Assembly: GCA_902766365.1 (NCBI GenBank)
Contig: CACXDC010000047.1
Location: 1-35,980 of the forward strand
DNA: 35,980 bases
DNA from: an uncultured Lachnospiraceae bacterium
Lineage (GTDB): Bacteria; Bacillota; Clostridia; Lachnospirales; Lachnospiraceae
Direction: 5' to 3'
Position numbers and translations under genes: made by a program. The stretch's first letter is position 1, and the number at the start of each line of letters is the position of its first letter. Below, one piece after another: positions 8,121 to 16,924 of the stretch. The notes beneath the pieces were generated by a model that was not told where the DNA came from, ran no database searches, and saw only the letters and a program-made list of their open reading frames with translations.

Positions 8121-9458
8121 TTACTTGTTTTCCTTTCTTTCCCTGATAATGAATTTCAGAGGTGTCCCCTGGAAATCAAAGGCTTCCCTGATCTTATTTT
8201 CAATATATCTTGTATAGGAAAAATGCATCAGATTCTTATCATTTACAAAAATAACAAAGGTCGGCGGTTTTACTGATGCCTGTGTGATATAGAAGAGTTT
8301 TAATCTTCTTCCTTTGTCTGAAGGAGGCTGCTGCATGGCAACCGCTTCTGCCATGATCTCATTCAGCACACCGGTAGCAACTCTCATGGCATGATTTTCT
8401 GCCACAGTGTCGATCAGGTCATACAGCTTCATCAGACGCTGTCCGCTCTTGGCAGAAATAAAAGTGATCTTGGCATAAGGCATAAAAGACAGTACCTCAC
8501 GGATCCTGTTTTCATATTCTCTGACTGTCTTTTCTGTTTTCTCAATGGCATCCCATTTATTCACGGCAATGATCGTGGCCTTGCCTCTGTCGTGGGCAAT
8601 TCCTGCGATCTTGGCATCCTGTTCGGTTACGCCTTCTACCGCATCGATCACAAGCACTACAATATCCGCACGTTCTACGGCACTGACCGTACGCAGGATC
8701 ATGAAATGCTCCAGTTCTTCCTTGATCTTGTTCTTTCGGCGAAGTCCGGCTGTATCAATAAATACATAGTCCTTACCATTGTGGGTGATCGGCGTATCTA
8801 CTGCATCTCTGGTAGTACCGGCGATGTCAGATACGATCAGTCTGTTCTCTCCAAGCAGCCTGTTGATCAGGGAAGATTTTCCTACGTTTGGCTTTCCGAC
8901 AATAGCCACACGGATCCTGTCATCCTCTTCCTCTTCAGCACTGTCCTCATCAAAATATTTGATGACCTCGTCCAGCATATCACCGATTCCCATCTGGTTG
9001 GCTGCTGATATGGGGAATGGTTCTCCGATCCCAAGGTTATAGAATTCATAGACATCTGCCATATATTTTTCGAAATTGTCTACCTTGTTCACCACGAGCA
9101 CCACCGGCTTATGGGAACGGCGCAGCATATCTGCCACCTTGGCATCTGAATCAACGAGCCCCTGTTTCACGTCAACCATAAACAGGATCACATCTGCCGT
9201 GTTGATGGCGATTTCAGCCTGCTCCCTCATCTGGGACAGGATCACATCACTGCTGTCCGGTTCGATACCGCCGGTATCGATCAGGGTAAAGGAACGGTCA
9301 AGCCAGCTGACATCGGCATAGATCCTGTCCCTTGTGATTCCCGGTGTATCTTTTACGATTGATATTCTCTGCCCTGCCAGCATATTGAACAGGGTCGATT
9401 TACCCACATTAGGTCTGCCTACTACTGCAACAACAGGCTTTCCCTTTCTTTTACTCAT
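8121..9458 (-). CDS. der: Ribosome-associated double GTPase Der (EngA)
   Basis: Der assists late assembly of the 50S ribosomal subunit. The 445-residue protein has two GTPase domains in tandem, with P loops GRPNVGKS at 14-21 and GKPNVGKS at 188-195, each with NKVD or NKWD specificity motifs and DTGG or DTAG switch motifs, then a KH-like C-terminal domain. The acidic linker EDSAEEEEDD at about 171-180 joins the domains. The ATG at 9458 has GGAGG 6 nt upstream. It sits between the DUF512 gene (17 nt) and plsY (1 nt). Confidence 0.98.
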   Translation of the reverse strand: MSKRKGKPVVAVVGRPNVGKSTLFNMLAGQRISIVKDTPGITRDRIYADVSWLDRSFTLIDTGGIEPDSSDVILSQMREQAEIAINTADVILFMVDVKQGLVDSDAKVADMLRRSHKPVVLVVNKVDNFEKYMADVYEFYNLGIGEPFPISAANQMGIGDMLDEVIKYFDEDSAEEEEDDRIRVAIVGKPNVGKSSLINRLLGENRLIVSDIAGTTRDAVDTPITHNGKDYVFIDTAGLRRKNKIKEELEHFMILRTVSAVERADIVVLVIDAVEGVTEQDAKIAGIAHDRGKATIIAVNKWDAIEKTEKTVREYENRIREVLSFMPYAKITFISAKSGQRLMKLYDLIDTVAENHAMRVATGVLNEIMAEAVAMQQPPSDKGRRLKLFYITQASVKPPTFVIFVNDKNLMHFSYTRYIENKIREAFDFQGTPLKFIIRERKENK

Positions 9459-9475
9459 GTAGTACCTCCATTATT

Positions 9476-10816
9476 TTATGCTCTGTCAAGCACTGCATTT
9501 ACAAAATCACGTCCGCTTGATTTTATAATATCTACCTTCACTTGTAAAGCTTTTTCCATCTCTGTAACGGTTACATCATCCAGGAACACCTCTTCGCCGC
9601 TCCTTAAGACATTCTGCGGCAGATACAGGGTTTCTCCCAGTTTCTGACCGGTAAGCTGGGCGATCAGATCCTGCCCTGTCAGAAGTCCGGATACCGTGAT
9701 CATCTCTCCGAAGAAATCGTTTCTGATCTCATAGACATGGATCGTAAGACCTGGAACCGTCTCCATCATGCGTCCTGCCATATCACGGATAAAGGGAAAT
9801 GCCAGCCTGGCGGTTGCCATGGAAATCTCCCTTTTCGCAAAGGTCAGATGATTCTCCCTGATCTCCTCCTGCAGCTCCTCCACTGCTTCTTTAAATTCAT
9901 TCAGAAGCAGCCGCATCATGCCGACACCGTTTTCAAGCTGGAGATAACCGTCATAGTTTTCTTCCTGCGGCAGTTCCTCTCCTGCCAGTATATACCATTC
10001 ATCACTGGCATGGATAAAATGATTTCCATACTTCTGATAGATCTCATTCTGGTAATGATGGATCGTGGAAAGCACCTCTCTGGCATCCTCCCTGGTAAAG
10101 GGCTCCAACGGGAACAGTCCGTCCCTGTACCTGGAAAGCCCGACTGGCACCACAGATACACTCTGCAGATTGGGAATATATTTCATCATTTCACGGATGC
10201 TGAATGCCAGCTCTTCGCCGTCATTGACTCCCTTGCACAGTACGATCTGCCCGTTCATCTCAATACCGGCTTCGTTTAACCTGTCCACCTTCTTAAGTGC
10301 CTCTCCTGCAAACCTGTTATTCAGCATTTTGCAGCGAAGAGAGGGATTCATGGTCTGAAAGGAAATATTGATGGGCGAAAGATGATACTGGATGATCCTG
10401 TCAAGGTCATGGTCAGACATATTCGTCAGTGTCACATAATTTCCCTGCAGGAAAGACAGTCTGGAATCATCATCCTTAAAATACAGGGTATCCCGCATTC
10501 CCTTTGGCATCTGGTCAATAAAACAGAAAATACATTTATTATGACACGATCTGTACTCATCCATCAGGCCATTGTCAAATTCAATCCCAAGATCCTCGTC
10601 CTCTTCCTTGTCTACCTCCAGGATCCACTGTTCTCCATCTGGCTTCTCTATCAGTATTTCTATATAAGTATCTTCTACGTAAAACTGGTAATCAAAAATA
10701 TCCTCGATCTCATGTCCGTTTATTGAGATCAGCCTGTCTCCCGGTGCCAGTTCAAGTTCCTCTGCTATGCTGCCCGGAAGTATCTTTCTGATCACATGTC
10801 CCTTACTTTTGTTCAT
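9476..10816 (-). CDS. DUF512 protein: PDZ domain plus radical SAM-like core
   Basis: The 446-residue protein begins with a PDZ-like domain (about 8-60, with GSIAEELELAPGDRL) and continues with a radical SAM-like segment whose cysteines 91, 95 and 98 form the CxxxCxxC pattern that binds a 4Fe-4S cluster. The C-terminal half is the DUF512 region. No reaction has been assigned to this family as far as I know. No membrane segment is visible. It is the first gene of the run that continues with der. The region between it and the divergent prs gene contains a TATAAT on the minus strand at about 10846-10851, without a good -35, so its promoter is only probable. CGGAGT lies 9 nt before the ATG. Confidence 0.93.
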   Translation of the reverse strand: MNKSKGHVIRKILPGSIAEELELAPGDRLISINGHEIEDIFDYQFYVEDTYIEILIEKPDGEQWILEVDKEEDEDLGIEFDNGLMDEYRSCHNKCIFCFIDQMPKGMRDTLYFKDDDSRLSFLQGNYVTLTNMSDHDLDRIIQYHLSPINISFQTMNPSLRCKMLNNRFAGEALKKVDRLNEAGIEMNGQIVLCKGVNDGEELAFSIREMMKYIPNLQSVSVVPVGLSRYRDGLFPLEPFTREDAREVLSTIHHYQNEIYQKYGNHFIHASDEWYILAGEELPQEENYDGYLQLENGVGMMRLLLNEFKEAVEELQEEIRENHLTFAKREISMATARLAFPFIRDMAGRMMETVPGLTIHVYEIRNDFFGEMITVSGLLTGQDLIAQLTGQKLGETLYLPQNVLRSGEEVFLDDVTVTEMEKALQVKVDIIKSSGRDFVNAVLDRA

Positions 10817-10856
10817 GTTATTTTACTCCGCTATCTCCTATTCTATTATAAATTTC

Positions 10857-10885
10857 TTGACGTGTCACTAGCAGAATGATATAAA
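10857..10885 (+). promoter_or_regulatory. Sigma-A promoter for prs
   Basis: TTGACG (10857-10862) and TATAAA (10880-10885) are separated by 17 bp. The predicted start near 10892 gives a leader of about 37 nt ahead of the prs ATG at 10929. The control region is shared with the divergent DUF512-der operon. Confidence 0.75.
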
Positions 10886-10928
10886 TTAAATGAAGTTTTA
10901 TCATATTTTTTCACGCTGGAGGGTTATC

Positions 10929-12125
10929 ATGCCTAATTTACATGAACTGGAAGCAGCCATTCCTGTTGCTCCCTTAAAGCTTATCGTATTGGATTCTGCC
11001 GCCAGACTCGGCAATCAGATCAACAACTATCTTGTAGGTTTCCGCAGAGACATTAAGAATATTGCCAAGAATGATCCTGCCTTTGAAGGCTATGTATCCG
11101 ATAATTACATCGTTGACTCTACCTGCTACCGTTTCGGTACCGGAGAAGCCAAGGCTGTCATCTCTGAATCCGTCAGAGGAAAAGATCTCTTTATTCTTGT
11201 TGATGTATGTAACCACAGTATTTCCTATACCATGAATGGCTATACCAATTATAAATCCCCCGATGACCATTATCAGGACTTAAAGCGTGTGATCGCCGCC
11301 GTCAATGGCAAGGCGCACCGTATCAATGTCATCATGCCCTTCCTTTATGAGGGCAGACAGCATAAACGCAGTGGCCGGGAATCCCTCGACTGTGCTTACG
11401 CCATCGAAGAACTCGCCAATATGGGTGTCAGCAACTTCATTACCTTTGATGCCCACGATCCCCGTGTACAGAATGCAGAACCCTTACGTGGCTTCGACAA
11501 CATCACCCCTCCGGTCCAGTTCATGAAAGCACTGCTCCGTGCCAAAGAGGACCTGATCATTGACAAGGATCATCTGATCGTCATCAGCCCGGATGAAGGA
11601 GCACTTGACAGAGCTGTTTATTTCGCTAATGTTCTCGGTGTCGATACCGGCATGTTCTATAAACGCAGGGACTATTCCAAAATCGTAAATGGCAAAAACC
11701 CGATCGTTGCCCACGAATTTCTTGGTGATAATATCGACGGTAAGGATGTCATCATCATGGATGATATGATCTCTTCCGGCGGCAGTATGATCGATACTGC
11801 AAGACAGCTTAAGGAAATGAATGCAAACCGTGTCTTCATCTGTGCAACCTTCGGACTTTTCACCGATGGACTTGCAAAATTTGATGAAGCTTATGAGAAA
11901 TGCTACTTTGACAAGATCGTTACCACAAATCTTACCTATCAGCTTCCTGAGTTAAAGGAAAGACCTTACTATGTAGAAGCTGATATGAGCAAGCTGATCG
12001 CCTCTATCGTAGATTTTATGAACCATGACTCTTCCATGTCAAACGTTTACACATCCACAGAAAAGATCCATCAGATCCTGGATGCCTATAACCGCCGGGA
12101 AGATTTAAGCCAGCATCATCTGTAA
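10929..12125 (+). CDS. prs: Ribose-phosphate pyrophosphokinase, long form
   Basis: The enzyme makes PRPP from ribose 5-phosphate and ATP for nucleotide, histidine and tryptophan synthesis. The PRPP-binding loop DVIIMDDMISSGGS is at residues 273-286. The usual catalytic loop appears as a divergent YEGRQHKRSGRES at about 140-152 and the following FDAHDPRVQ fits the metal-binding loop. At 398 residues it is about 80 longer than the common enzyme, with additional sequence near 40-75 and 95-115. The start at 10929 is chosen because GGAGG is 6 nt upstream; an in-frame ATG at 10890 has no such site. It is the only plus-strand gene here, with its own promoter and terminator. Family assignment is firm; activity of the divergent loop is inferred. 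Confidence 0.94.
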   Translation: MPNLHELEAAIPVAPLKLIVLDSAARLGNQINNYLVGFRRDIKNIAKNDPAFEGYVSDNYIVDSTCYRFGTGEAKAVISESVRGKDLFILVDVCNHSISYTMNGYTNYKSPDDHYQDLKRVIAAVNGKAHRINVIMPFLYEGRQHKRSGRESLDCAYAIEELANMGVSNFITFDAHDPRVQNAEPLRGFDNITPPVQFMKALLRAKEDLIIDKDHLIVISPDEGALDRAVYFANVLGVDTGMFYKRRDYSKIVNGKNPIVAHEFLGDNIDGKDVIIMDDMISSGGSMIDTARQLKEMNANRVFICATFGLFTDGLAKFDEAYEKCYFDKIVTTNLTYQLPELKERPYYVEADMSKLIASIVDFMNHDSSMSNVYTSTEKIHQILDAYNRREDLSQHHL

Positions 12126-12138
12126 AAATACTATAAAA

Positions 12139-12176
12139 AATCAGGGACGGATTCCTTTCGGAGCCCGTCCCTTTTT
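12139..12176. terminator. Terminator between convergent prs and the histidine kinase gene
   Basis: GGGACGG (12144-12150) pairs with CCGTCCC (12165-12171); an inner TCC/GGA pair closes a TTTC loop. T runs follow on the plus strand (12172-12176) and on the minus strand (complement of the A run before 12141), so it can act in both directions. Confidence 0.85.
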
Positions 12177-12247
12177 ACATCAATATTCTGGTCATTTCCG
12201 TTTTTCAATCTCAGTTCTTTCCGAATCTGTCTTTCTTTCACTTTTCA

Positions 12248-14830
12248 TTACTGCGCTGTCTCTTTCTGTACCTCCAGCTTCGGAAACTGCAGTACCACCT
12301 TGAACAGGTCTCCGTCTACCTGCACTTCCATCTGCCCCTTCATGGCAGTTGTCAGATTCTTTGCTATGGAAAGTCCAAGTCCACTTCCTTCTGTAGTTCT
12401 TGATTCATCTCCACGGATAAAGCGTTCTGTCAGTTCATCCCCACTGACGGATACCGGGTTCTCCGAGATATTCTTAACAGATACACATACCAGTGTTCCG
12501 CTCTCACTGTTCTTCTCTTCTACATCAATGTAGACTCTTGTTCCGGGAAGGGCATACTTGAAGACATTGCCAAACAGATTTTCAATGACCCTGAAGATCC
12601 TTCTGGAATCTGCCTCAATATAAGCGCTTCCATTTTTAGTACGGAGTACAGGAGTCAGTCCTCTGCTTTCAAACTTCTCCGAAAATTCTCCGATTGACTG
12701 ATGAAGCAGTTCGATCAGATCGATCCTTTCAAAATGGAGCACGATATTCCCTGAGGAGATCTTGGAAGCCTCCACAAGATCGTCTGTCAGCTGCTTGAGC
12801 CGCTGGGATTTGGCATCCAGTACCGCAATATATTCCTTTACCTTTTCGTCCTCTATATTTTCACGCTTCAGCAGATCCACATAATTGATGATCGAAGTCA
12901 GCGGTGTTTTAATATCATGGGACACATTTGTGATCAGATCCGCTTTCAGTCTTTCATCCTTCATGCTGATCGCTACTGCTTCCCGGATCCCGTCCCCGAT
13001 ATGGTTCACTTCCCTTGCAAGAACCAGATTATCTCCGGTAAGTCCTTCCTCCGGGATCTGATAATTCATATCACCCGCATTCATTTTCTTGATTCCTGTC
13101 AGGATCTTATCCCTGCCGACTGCTGCACGCAGCAGGAAAAGAATCACACAGATACCAGCCAGGATCAGTATAAGCATAAGCGCTGCTGTCGTACCGGCAG
13201 TTGACCTGTAAGCAATCAGTATGGAAATCAGTACGGCCACAAGTATAGCACCGGATGGAATCAGCACCCGCAGTAATATATTGGTATGCCCGTACAGATA
13301 GCTGCCTGCCCTCCTGCTTACGCTTACCAGCATGGCAAGAAGACTGTCTCTCCACAGTGTTCCTGCTTTGATCCTTCTGACCATGCTGAAATAGAAGAAT
13401 GATAAGCAGCCACTTACGAGCAGGGCGTATAACAAAGCAATGCTGCAGATCAGCGGTCTTCCTTCTGTAAACTCGCCTGTCACAGATTTCAGAAGTCTGG
13501 CTCCCTGATAACCGGAGATCACAAGAAGCTCTCCTGCAAGAACTGCCAGTACCAGCATGATCTCAGTTGGAATCTTATCTTCCCCTTTCAGAAGTACCTT
13601 CTTTTCTCCATTTTCCAGTGTTACTGCCCTTCCTTCTGCTGCAGTCAGTACCACCATAAGCAGGAGATACAGACCCAAAAGCAGTACGATCACGATCAGA
13701 TACTGCCACAGATAAGGAGAATAATGACTGTATGCGTTTTTCGCAGTCTGGAACGCATCTGCCTCCTTATATCCCGTTTTAACCCCTACCAGAATCTGGG
13801 TATCATCCGGATAGGCATAAGAATAACCGTTCAGTACATACCTTGGTGTCTTTTCCTGTACCTTGGTATTAGTCGTAAAGGACATGTTCTGTGGATCGTA
13901 GATCAGATACCGGCTGCATGTATCCTGAAGCTGCGCTGTCAGTGCATTCATGCTTTTATTTTTCACGGTTTCATTGCTGTAGACATCAGTCTGGTCCCCT
14001 GTAGTCCTTCGGACAAAGTAAACAAAGTTGCTGTCAGCGTTATCATAATAATCCTGATATGTCAGATACTCATTATAATTGATCAGCAGATCCTCTGCTG
14101 CTGACTGTACATGATCCCGTAGCGCTGTATACTCCTCCCAGGAGGAAACATAATCTTCAATGTTCTTACCATCCACCGTATGATAACGGTTCTTCAGGAT
14201 ATTGACTGTCACATTGTCCCGGATGGGATTCTCCGGATCAGAAAATACATTACCGGATACATCTACTACTCTTACCTTCTGCTCCAGATCCGTATTCAGA
14301 TAACTGCCACCATCGCCATTTCCCTCTACATAAGTAACTTCTCTTGTGCGACTCAGAAACTGATCTGCTTCTTCCCCTGTCATATAGGTTTCTTCTGTTT
14401 CAAATCCGTACTGCGCCCATTTCAGCAGATCTTCCAGATAGTATCTGGCAGTGATATATTCTCCGTCAATCCCGGAATACCGGTTATCAAAGGCTGTCAC
14501 ATCTATGACCTTCTTCGGATCAAACTTCCCGTCGGTTTCAAGCTGCGCACGGATCGCCCCGTAACAGATGATATCAGATATATCCCTGCCAAGAAGCTTA
14601 TTAAATACCATGGAATCCTCAAACTCCGCATTGGTATCTCCCATGTCAAAAAAGAAGGTTTCCTTCTCCTTCCTGCCTTCTACCGTCACAAAAGAAGACA
14701 GCAGTACTACCGCCACAAGACAGGCTGCTCCCGCAAAGCAGATATGCTGCAGAAGATGCAGGGTACCCAGGGCACCTTTCTTTTTCTTTCTGGTCTTTTT
14801 ATCCTTTTTTTCTTCGTTTTCCTTTTTCAT
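12248..14830 (-). CDS. Membrane sensor histidine kinase, large multi-pass sensor
   Basis: From the ATG at 14830 the protein has 860 residues. A strongly basic cytoplasmic start is followed by a membrane segment (about 26-48), an extracytoplasmic region of about 320 residues with no recognised domain, and about five more membrane segments between 375 and 570. The kinase core follows: phosphoacceptor H638 in SHDIKTPLTSI, an N box around 755, and the ATP-binding EGSGLGLSIAKNL at 814-826. A GTG at 14851 would add seven residues but lacks a ribosome binding site, whereas GAGGGAG precedes the ATG. It lies 30 nt after its response regulator gene and is surely its partner. The signal is unknown. Confidence 0.95.
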   Translation of the reverse strand: MKKENEEKKDKKTRKKKKGALGTLHLLQHICFAGAACLVAVVLLSSFVTVEGRKEKETFFFDMGDTNAEFEDSMVFNKLLGRDISDIICYGAIRAQLETDGKFDPKKVIDVTAFDNRYSGIDGEYITARYYLEDLLKWAQYGFETEETYMTGEEADQFLSRTREVTYVEGNGDGGSYLNTDLEQKVRVVDVSGNVFSDPENPIRDNVTVNILKNRYHTVDGKNIEDYVSSWEEYTALRDHVQSAAEDLLINYNEYLTYQDYYDNADSNFVYFVRRTTGDQTDVYSNETVKNKSMNALTAQLQDTCSRYLIYDPQNMSFTTNTKVQEKTPRYVLNGYSYAYPDDTQILVGVKTGYKEADAFQTAKNAYSHYSPYLWQYLIVIVLLLGLYLLLMVVLTAAEGRAVTLENGEKKVLLKGEDKIPTEIMLVLAVLAGELLVISGYQGARLLKSVTGEFTEGRPLICSIALLYALLVSGCLSFFYFSMVRRIKAGTLWRDSLLAMLVSVSRRAGSYLYGHTNILLRVLIPSGAILVAVLISILIAYRSTAGTTAALMLILILAGICVILFLLRAAVGRDKILTGIKKMNAGDMNYQIPEEGLTGDNLVLAREVNHIGDGIREAVAISMKDERLKADLITNVSHDIKTPLTSIINYVDLLKRENIEDEKVKEYIAVLDAKSQRLKQLTDDLVEASKISSGNIVLHFERIDLIELLHQSIGEFSEKFESRGLTPVLRTKNGSAYIEADSRRIFRVIENLFGNVFKYALPGTRVYIDVEEKNSESGTLVCVSVKNISENPVSVSGDELTERFIRGDESRTTEGSGLGLSIAKNLTTAMKGQMEVQVDGDLFKVVLQFPKLEVQKETAQ

Positions 14831-14860
14831 TTCCGCTCCCTCTTCTGTCACAGGGGACTT

Positions 14861-15553
14861 TTACTGTTTTTCCACCTTATAGCCAACACCCCAGACTACT
14901 TTCAGGTAGCGGGGTTCCTTGGGATTGATCTCGATCTTCTCCCTGATATGCCGGATGTGGACCGCTACTGTATTGTCAGCGCCAATGGCCTCTTCATTCC
15001 AAATATTTTCATAGATCTGGTCAATGGAAAATACTCTTCCCTGATTTTTCACAAGAAGCAGCAGAATATTATACTCGATGGGTGTCAGCTTCACCGGTTC
15101 CCCGTCTACCGTCACTTCCTTGGTATCATCATTCATACAGAGCCCGCCTGCCGTAAACAGAGCATTGTTCGTCACATTCAGACTGCCAAGGCTGGTATAG
15201 CGTCTTAAATTGGACTTGACCCTTGCCACCAGCTCCAGCGGATTAAAGGGCTTTGTCACATAATCATCTGCCCCTACATTCAGACCAAGGATCTTGTCCG
15301 TATCCTCTGACTTGGCAGAAAGGAAAATAACCGGCACACTGTTGGATTCCCTGATCCTGATGGTAGCCCTGATCCCGTCCAGCTTCGGCATCATGATATC
15401 AATGATCACAAGCTGCACGCTTTCTGTTTTCAGTACCTCAAGCGCCTGTTCTCCGTCATAGGCCTTCAGTACATGATACCCTTCCTGATTCAGATAGATT
15501 TCAATGGCATCTACGATCTCCCTGTCATCATCACAGACAAGAATATTCATCAT
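14861..15553 (-). CDS. OmpR-family response regulator
   Basis: The 230-residue transcription factor has a receiver domain (1-120) with acidic pocket DDD at 8-10, phosphoacceptor D52 in IIDIMMPKLDG and the conserved lysine in TKPF, then a winged-helix DNA-binding domain (about 130-228) ending in RYLKVVWGVGYKVEKQ. It is encoded just upstream of the multi-pass sensor kinase. Two adjacent ATG codons are possible; the first has GGAG 6 nt upstream. The tandem 11-bp boxes about 90 nt upstream suggest that it regulates its own operon. Confidence 0.97.
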   Translation of the reverse strand: MMNILVCDDDREIVDAIEIYLNQEGYHVLKAYDGEQALEVLKTESVQLVIIDIMMPKLDGIRATIRIRESNSVPVIFLSAKSEDTDKILGLNVGADDYVTKPFNPLELVARVKSNLRRYTSLGSLNVTNNALFTAGGLCMNDDTKEVTVDGEPVKLTPIEYNILLLLVKNQGRVFSIDQIYENIWNEEAIGADNTVAVHIRHIREKIEINPKEPRYLKVVWGVGYKVEKQ

Positions 15554-15625
15554 CTTTCTCTCCTTCTGCCCCCTGAGGCATTCTTCTGCTTCCTGTGTTT
15601 CCAGTAAACCACAGGATTGTTAAGT

Positions 15626-15657
15626 ATTATCAGGGAATTTCTTTAAGATTTTCTTAA
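15626..15657 (-). promoter_or_regulatory. Tandem 11-bp boxes and -10 element before the response regulator gene
   Basis: In the minus direction TTAAGAAAATC (15657-15647) is followed directly by TTAAAGAAATT (15646-15636), two adjacent similar 11-mers as in PhoB/OmpR-type binding sites. GATAAT (15631-15626) lies 4 nt further, and there is no -35 hexamer at the proper place, as expected of an activator-dependent promoter. The boxes overlap the end of pgeF. A hairpin (15592-15615, CCTGTG/CACAGG) would lie at the 5' end of the transcript. Confidence 0.5.
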
Positions 15658-16518
15658 TTCCATAAAAGCTGCCAGATTTCCCCGCTTTCCCTGACTTGCC
15701 CGGTGTGAAAACAGATACTCCGGATTATGACAGGTACAGATATCGGTGATCTCCAGATGCTCCCTTAAGATCCCGGCATCAAGAAGTACGGTTTCATTCG
15801 CCTTCCAGAGATCAAGCTGATACTTTCCTTCTCTTTTTCCCGGAAGAACGATTCTTTTCTGATCCGGAAACTCCTTCAGGAACGGCTCTGCCACGTCCTC
15901 TCCAATTTCATAGCAGCCGGCACAGATAGACGGCCCTATGGCGGCATATACATCCTCAGGCCTTGTGCCAAAGGCATCCTTCATGGCAAGCAGCGTTTTT
16001 TCTCCCATGCGCTCTACGGTTCCCCGCCATCCCGAGTGTGAAAGGCCAATGGCCTTATGTCTGACATCCACAAAAAATAACGGCACACAGTCTGCATAGA
16101 AGGTGGCGAGCAGAAGTCCCGGTGTTTCCGTGATCAGACCGTCCACATCCGTAAACTCTTTTTCCCTTGTCACGCCCTTCCCCGCATCTTCCTCTGTCAC
16201 CAGTCTCACATTCGTGGTATGTGTCTGATGTGAGCATACGATCCTGTCAGGTGTCTCACCGAAAATGGCTGCGACTCTCCTGAAATTTTCATCTACCGCT
16301 TCCTTTTCATCTCCTCTCGTATAACTGAGATTTAAGGATGAAAAAATGCCGGTACTGACACCGCCCGTTCTCGTTGTAAACAGATGGTCTGCAATACCGG
16401 TCTGTGCAAGCTGTGGAAAACACAGATATTCCAGCTCACCATATTTTTTCTGCTGTAAAACCTTCTTTTCTCCGATCCGCCTGACCGGATAGTAAGAAGC
16501 TGCTTTTTCTGATAACAT
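15643..16518 (-). CDS. pgeF: Laccase-domain protein of the PgeF/YfiH family
   Basis: The 291-residue cytosolic protein belongs to the family once called polyphenol oxidases and since shown, for some members, to act on purine nucleosides or to correct peptidoglycan precursors. The conserved metal-site stretches are SHQTHTTNV near residue 98, FYADCVPLFFVD near 140 and SHSGWRGTVERMG near 159, with CYEIGEDVA near 201. It is the last gene of the run that starts at lepB (21677), 32 nt after yraN. No terminator is visible after it, so transcripts may continue into the response regulator gene. Its last codons carry the possible regulator boxes. Exact substrate is uncertain. Confidence 0.93.
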   Translation of the reverse strand: MLSEKAASYYPVRRIGEKKVLQQKKYGELEYLCFPQLAQTGIADHLFTTRTGGVSTGIFSSLNLSYTRGDEKEAVDENFRRVAAIFGETPDRIVCSHQTHTTNVRLVTEEDAGKGVTREKEFTDVDGLITETPGLLLATFYADCVPLFFVDVRHKAIGLSHSGWRGTVERMGEKTLLAMKDAFGTRPEDVYAAIGPSICAGCYEIGEDVAEPFLKEFPDQKRIVLPGKREGKYQLDLWKANETVLLDAGILREHLEITDICTCHNPEYLFSHRASQGKRGNLAAFMELRKS

Positions 16519-16550
16519 AATCTTTCACCTTTCCGGAATCCGATCCTGAT

Positions 16551-16916
16551 CTACCAGGCACATGTCCCTGTATAAGGGAACGCATTCCGATACCACCTGA
16601 TTTCTTCTCCCAGTATGGCTACCACATCATACCGGACCTGGTATCCAAAGAAGCGCCGGTTTCTGCTCCGGTAAAAATCAGATGCCCTGCATATCTTTTT
16701 CTGCTTGGCTGCTGTCACTGCCTCTTCAGGAAGCCCCTTTCCTTCACACTTTCTGTATTTTACTTCTACAAATACAAGATATCCTTCATGGATCCCCACA
16801 AGGTCGATCTCTCCCTGTCTGCAGTAAAAATTCTTCTCAAGCACCTGAAATCCGTTCCTCATCAGATATACTGCAGCCTTTTCCTCGTAGGCTGATCCTG
16901 TTTCCCTTTTGTTCAA
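16551..16916 (-). CDS. YraN/UPF0102 nuclease-fold protein
   Basis: The 121-residue protein shows the family pattern of a restriction-endonuclease-like fold: GSAYEEKAAVYLMRNGF near the start, then QGEIDLVGIHEGYLVFVEVKYR, in which D and ExK form the typical catalytic-looking triad. The biological role of UPF0102 proteins is not settled. It lies 8 nt after the FlhB-like gene and 32 nt before pgeF, and usually neighbours rnhB in Firmicutes and other bacteria. Confidence 0.93.
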   Translation of the reverse strand: MNKRETGSAYEEKAAVYLMRNGFQVLEKNFYCRQGEIDLVGIHEGYLVFVEVKYRKCEGKGLPEEAVTAAKQKKICRASDFYRSRNRRFFGYQVRYDVVAILGEEIRWYRNAFPYTGTCAW

Positions 16917-16924
16917 TCCTTCTC

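Noticed and set aside
14180..15208. Plus-strand open frame of 342 codons across the kinase and response regulator genes
   Set aside because: It is antisense to two well-supported genes, shows no domain or ribosome binding site, and its composition (Ile, Phe, Cys, His rich) is typical of a reverse-complement shadow.
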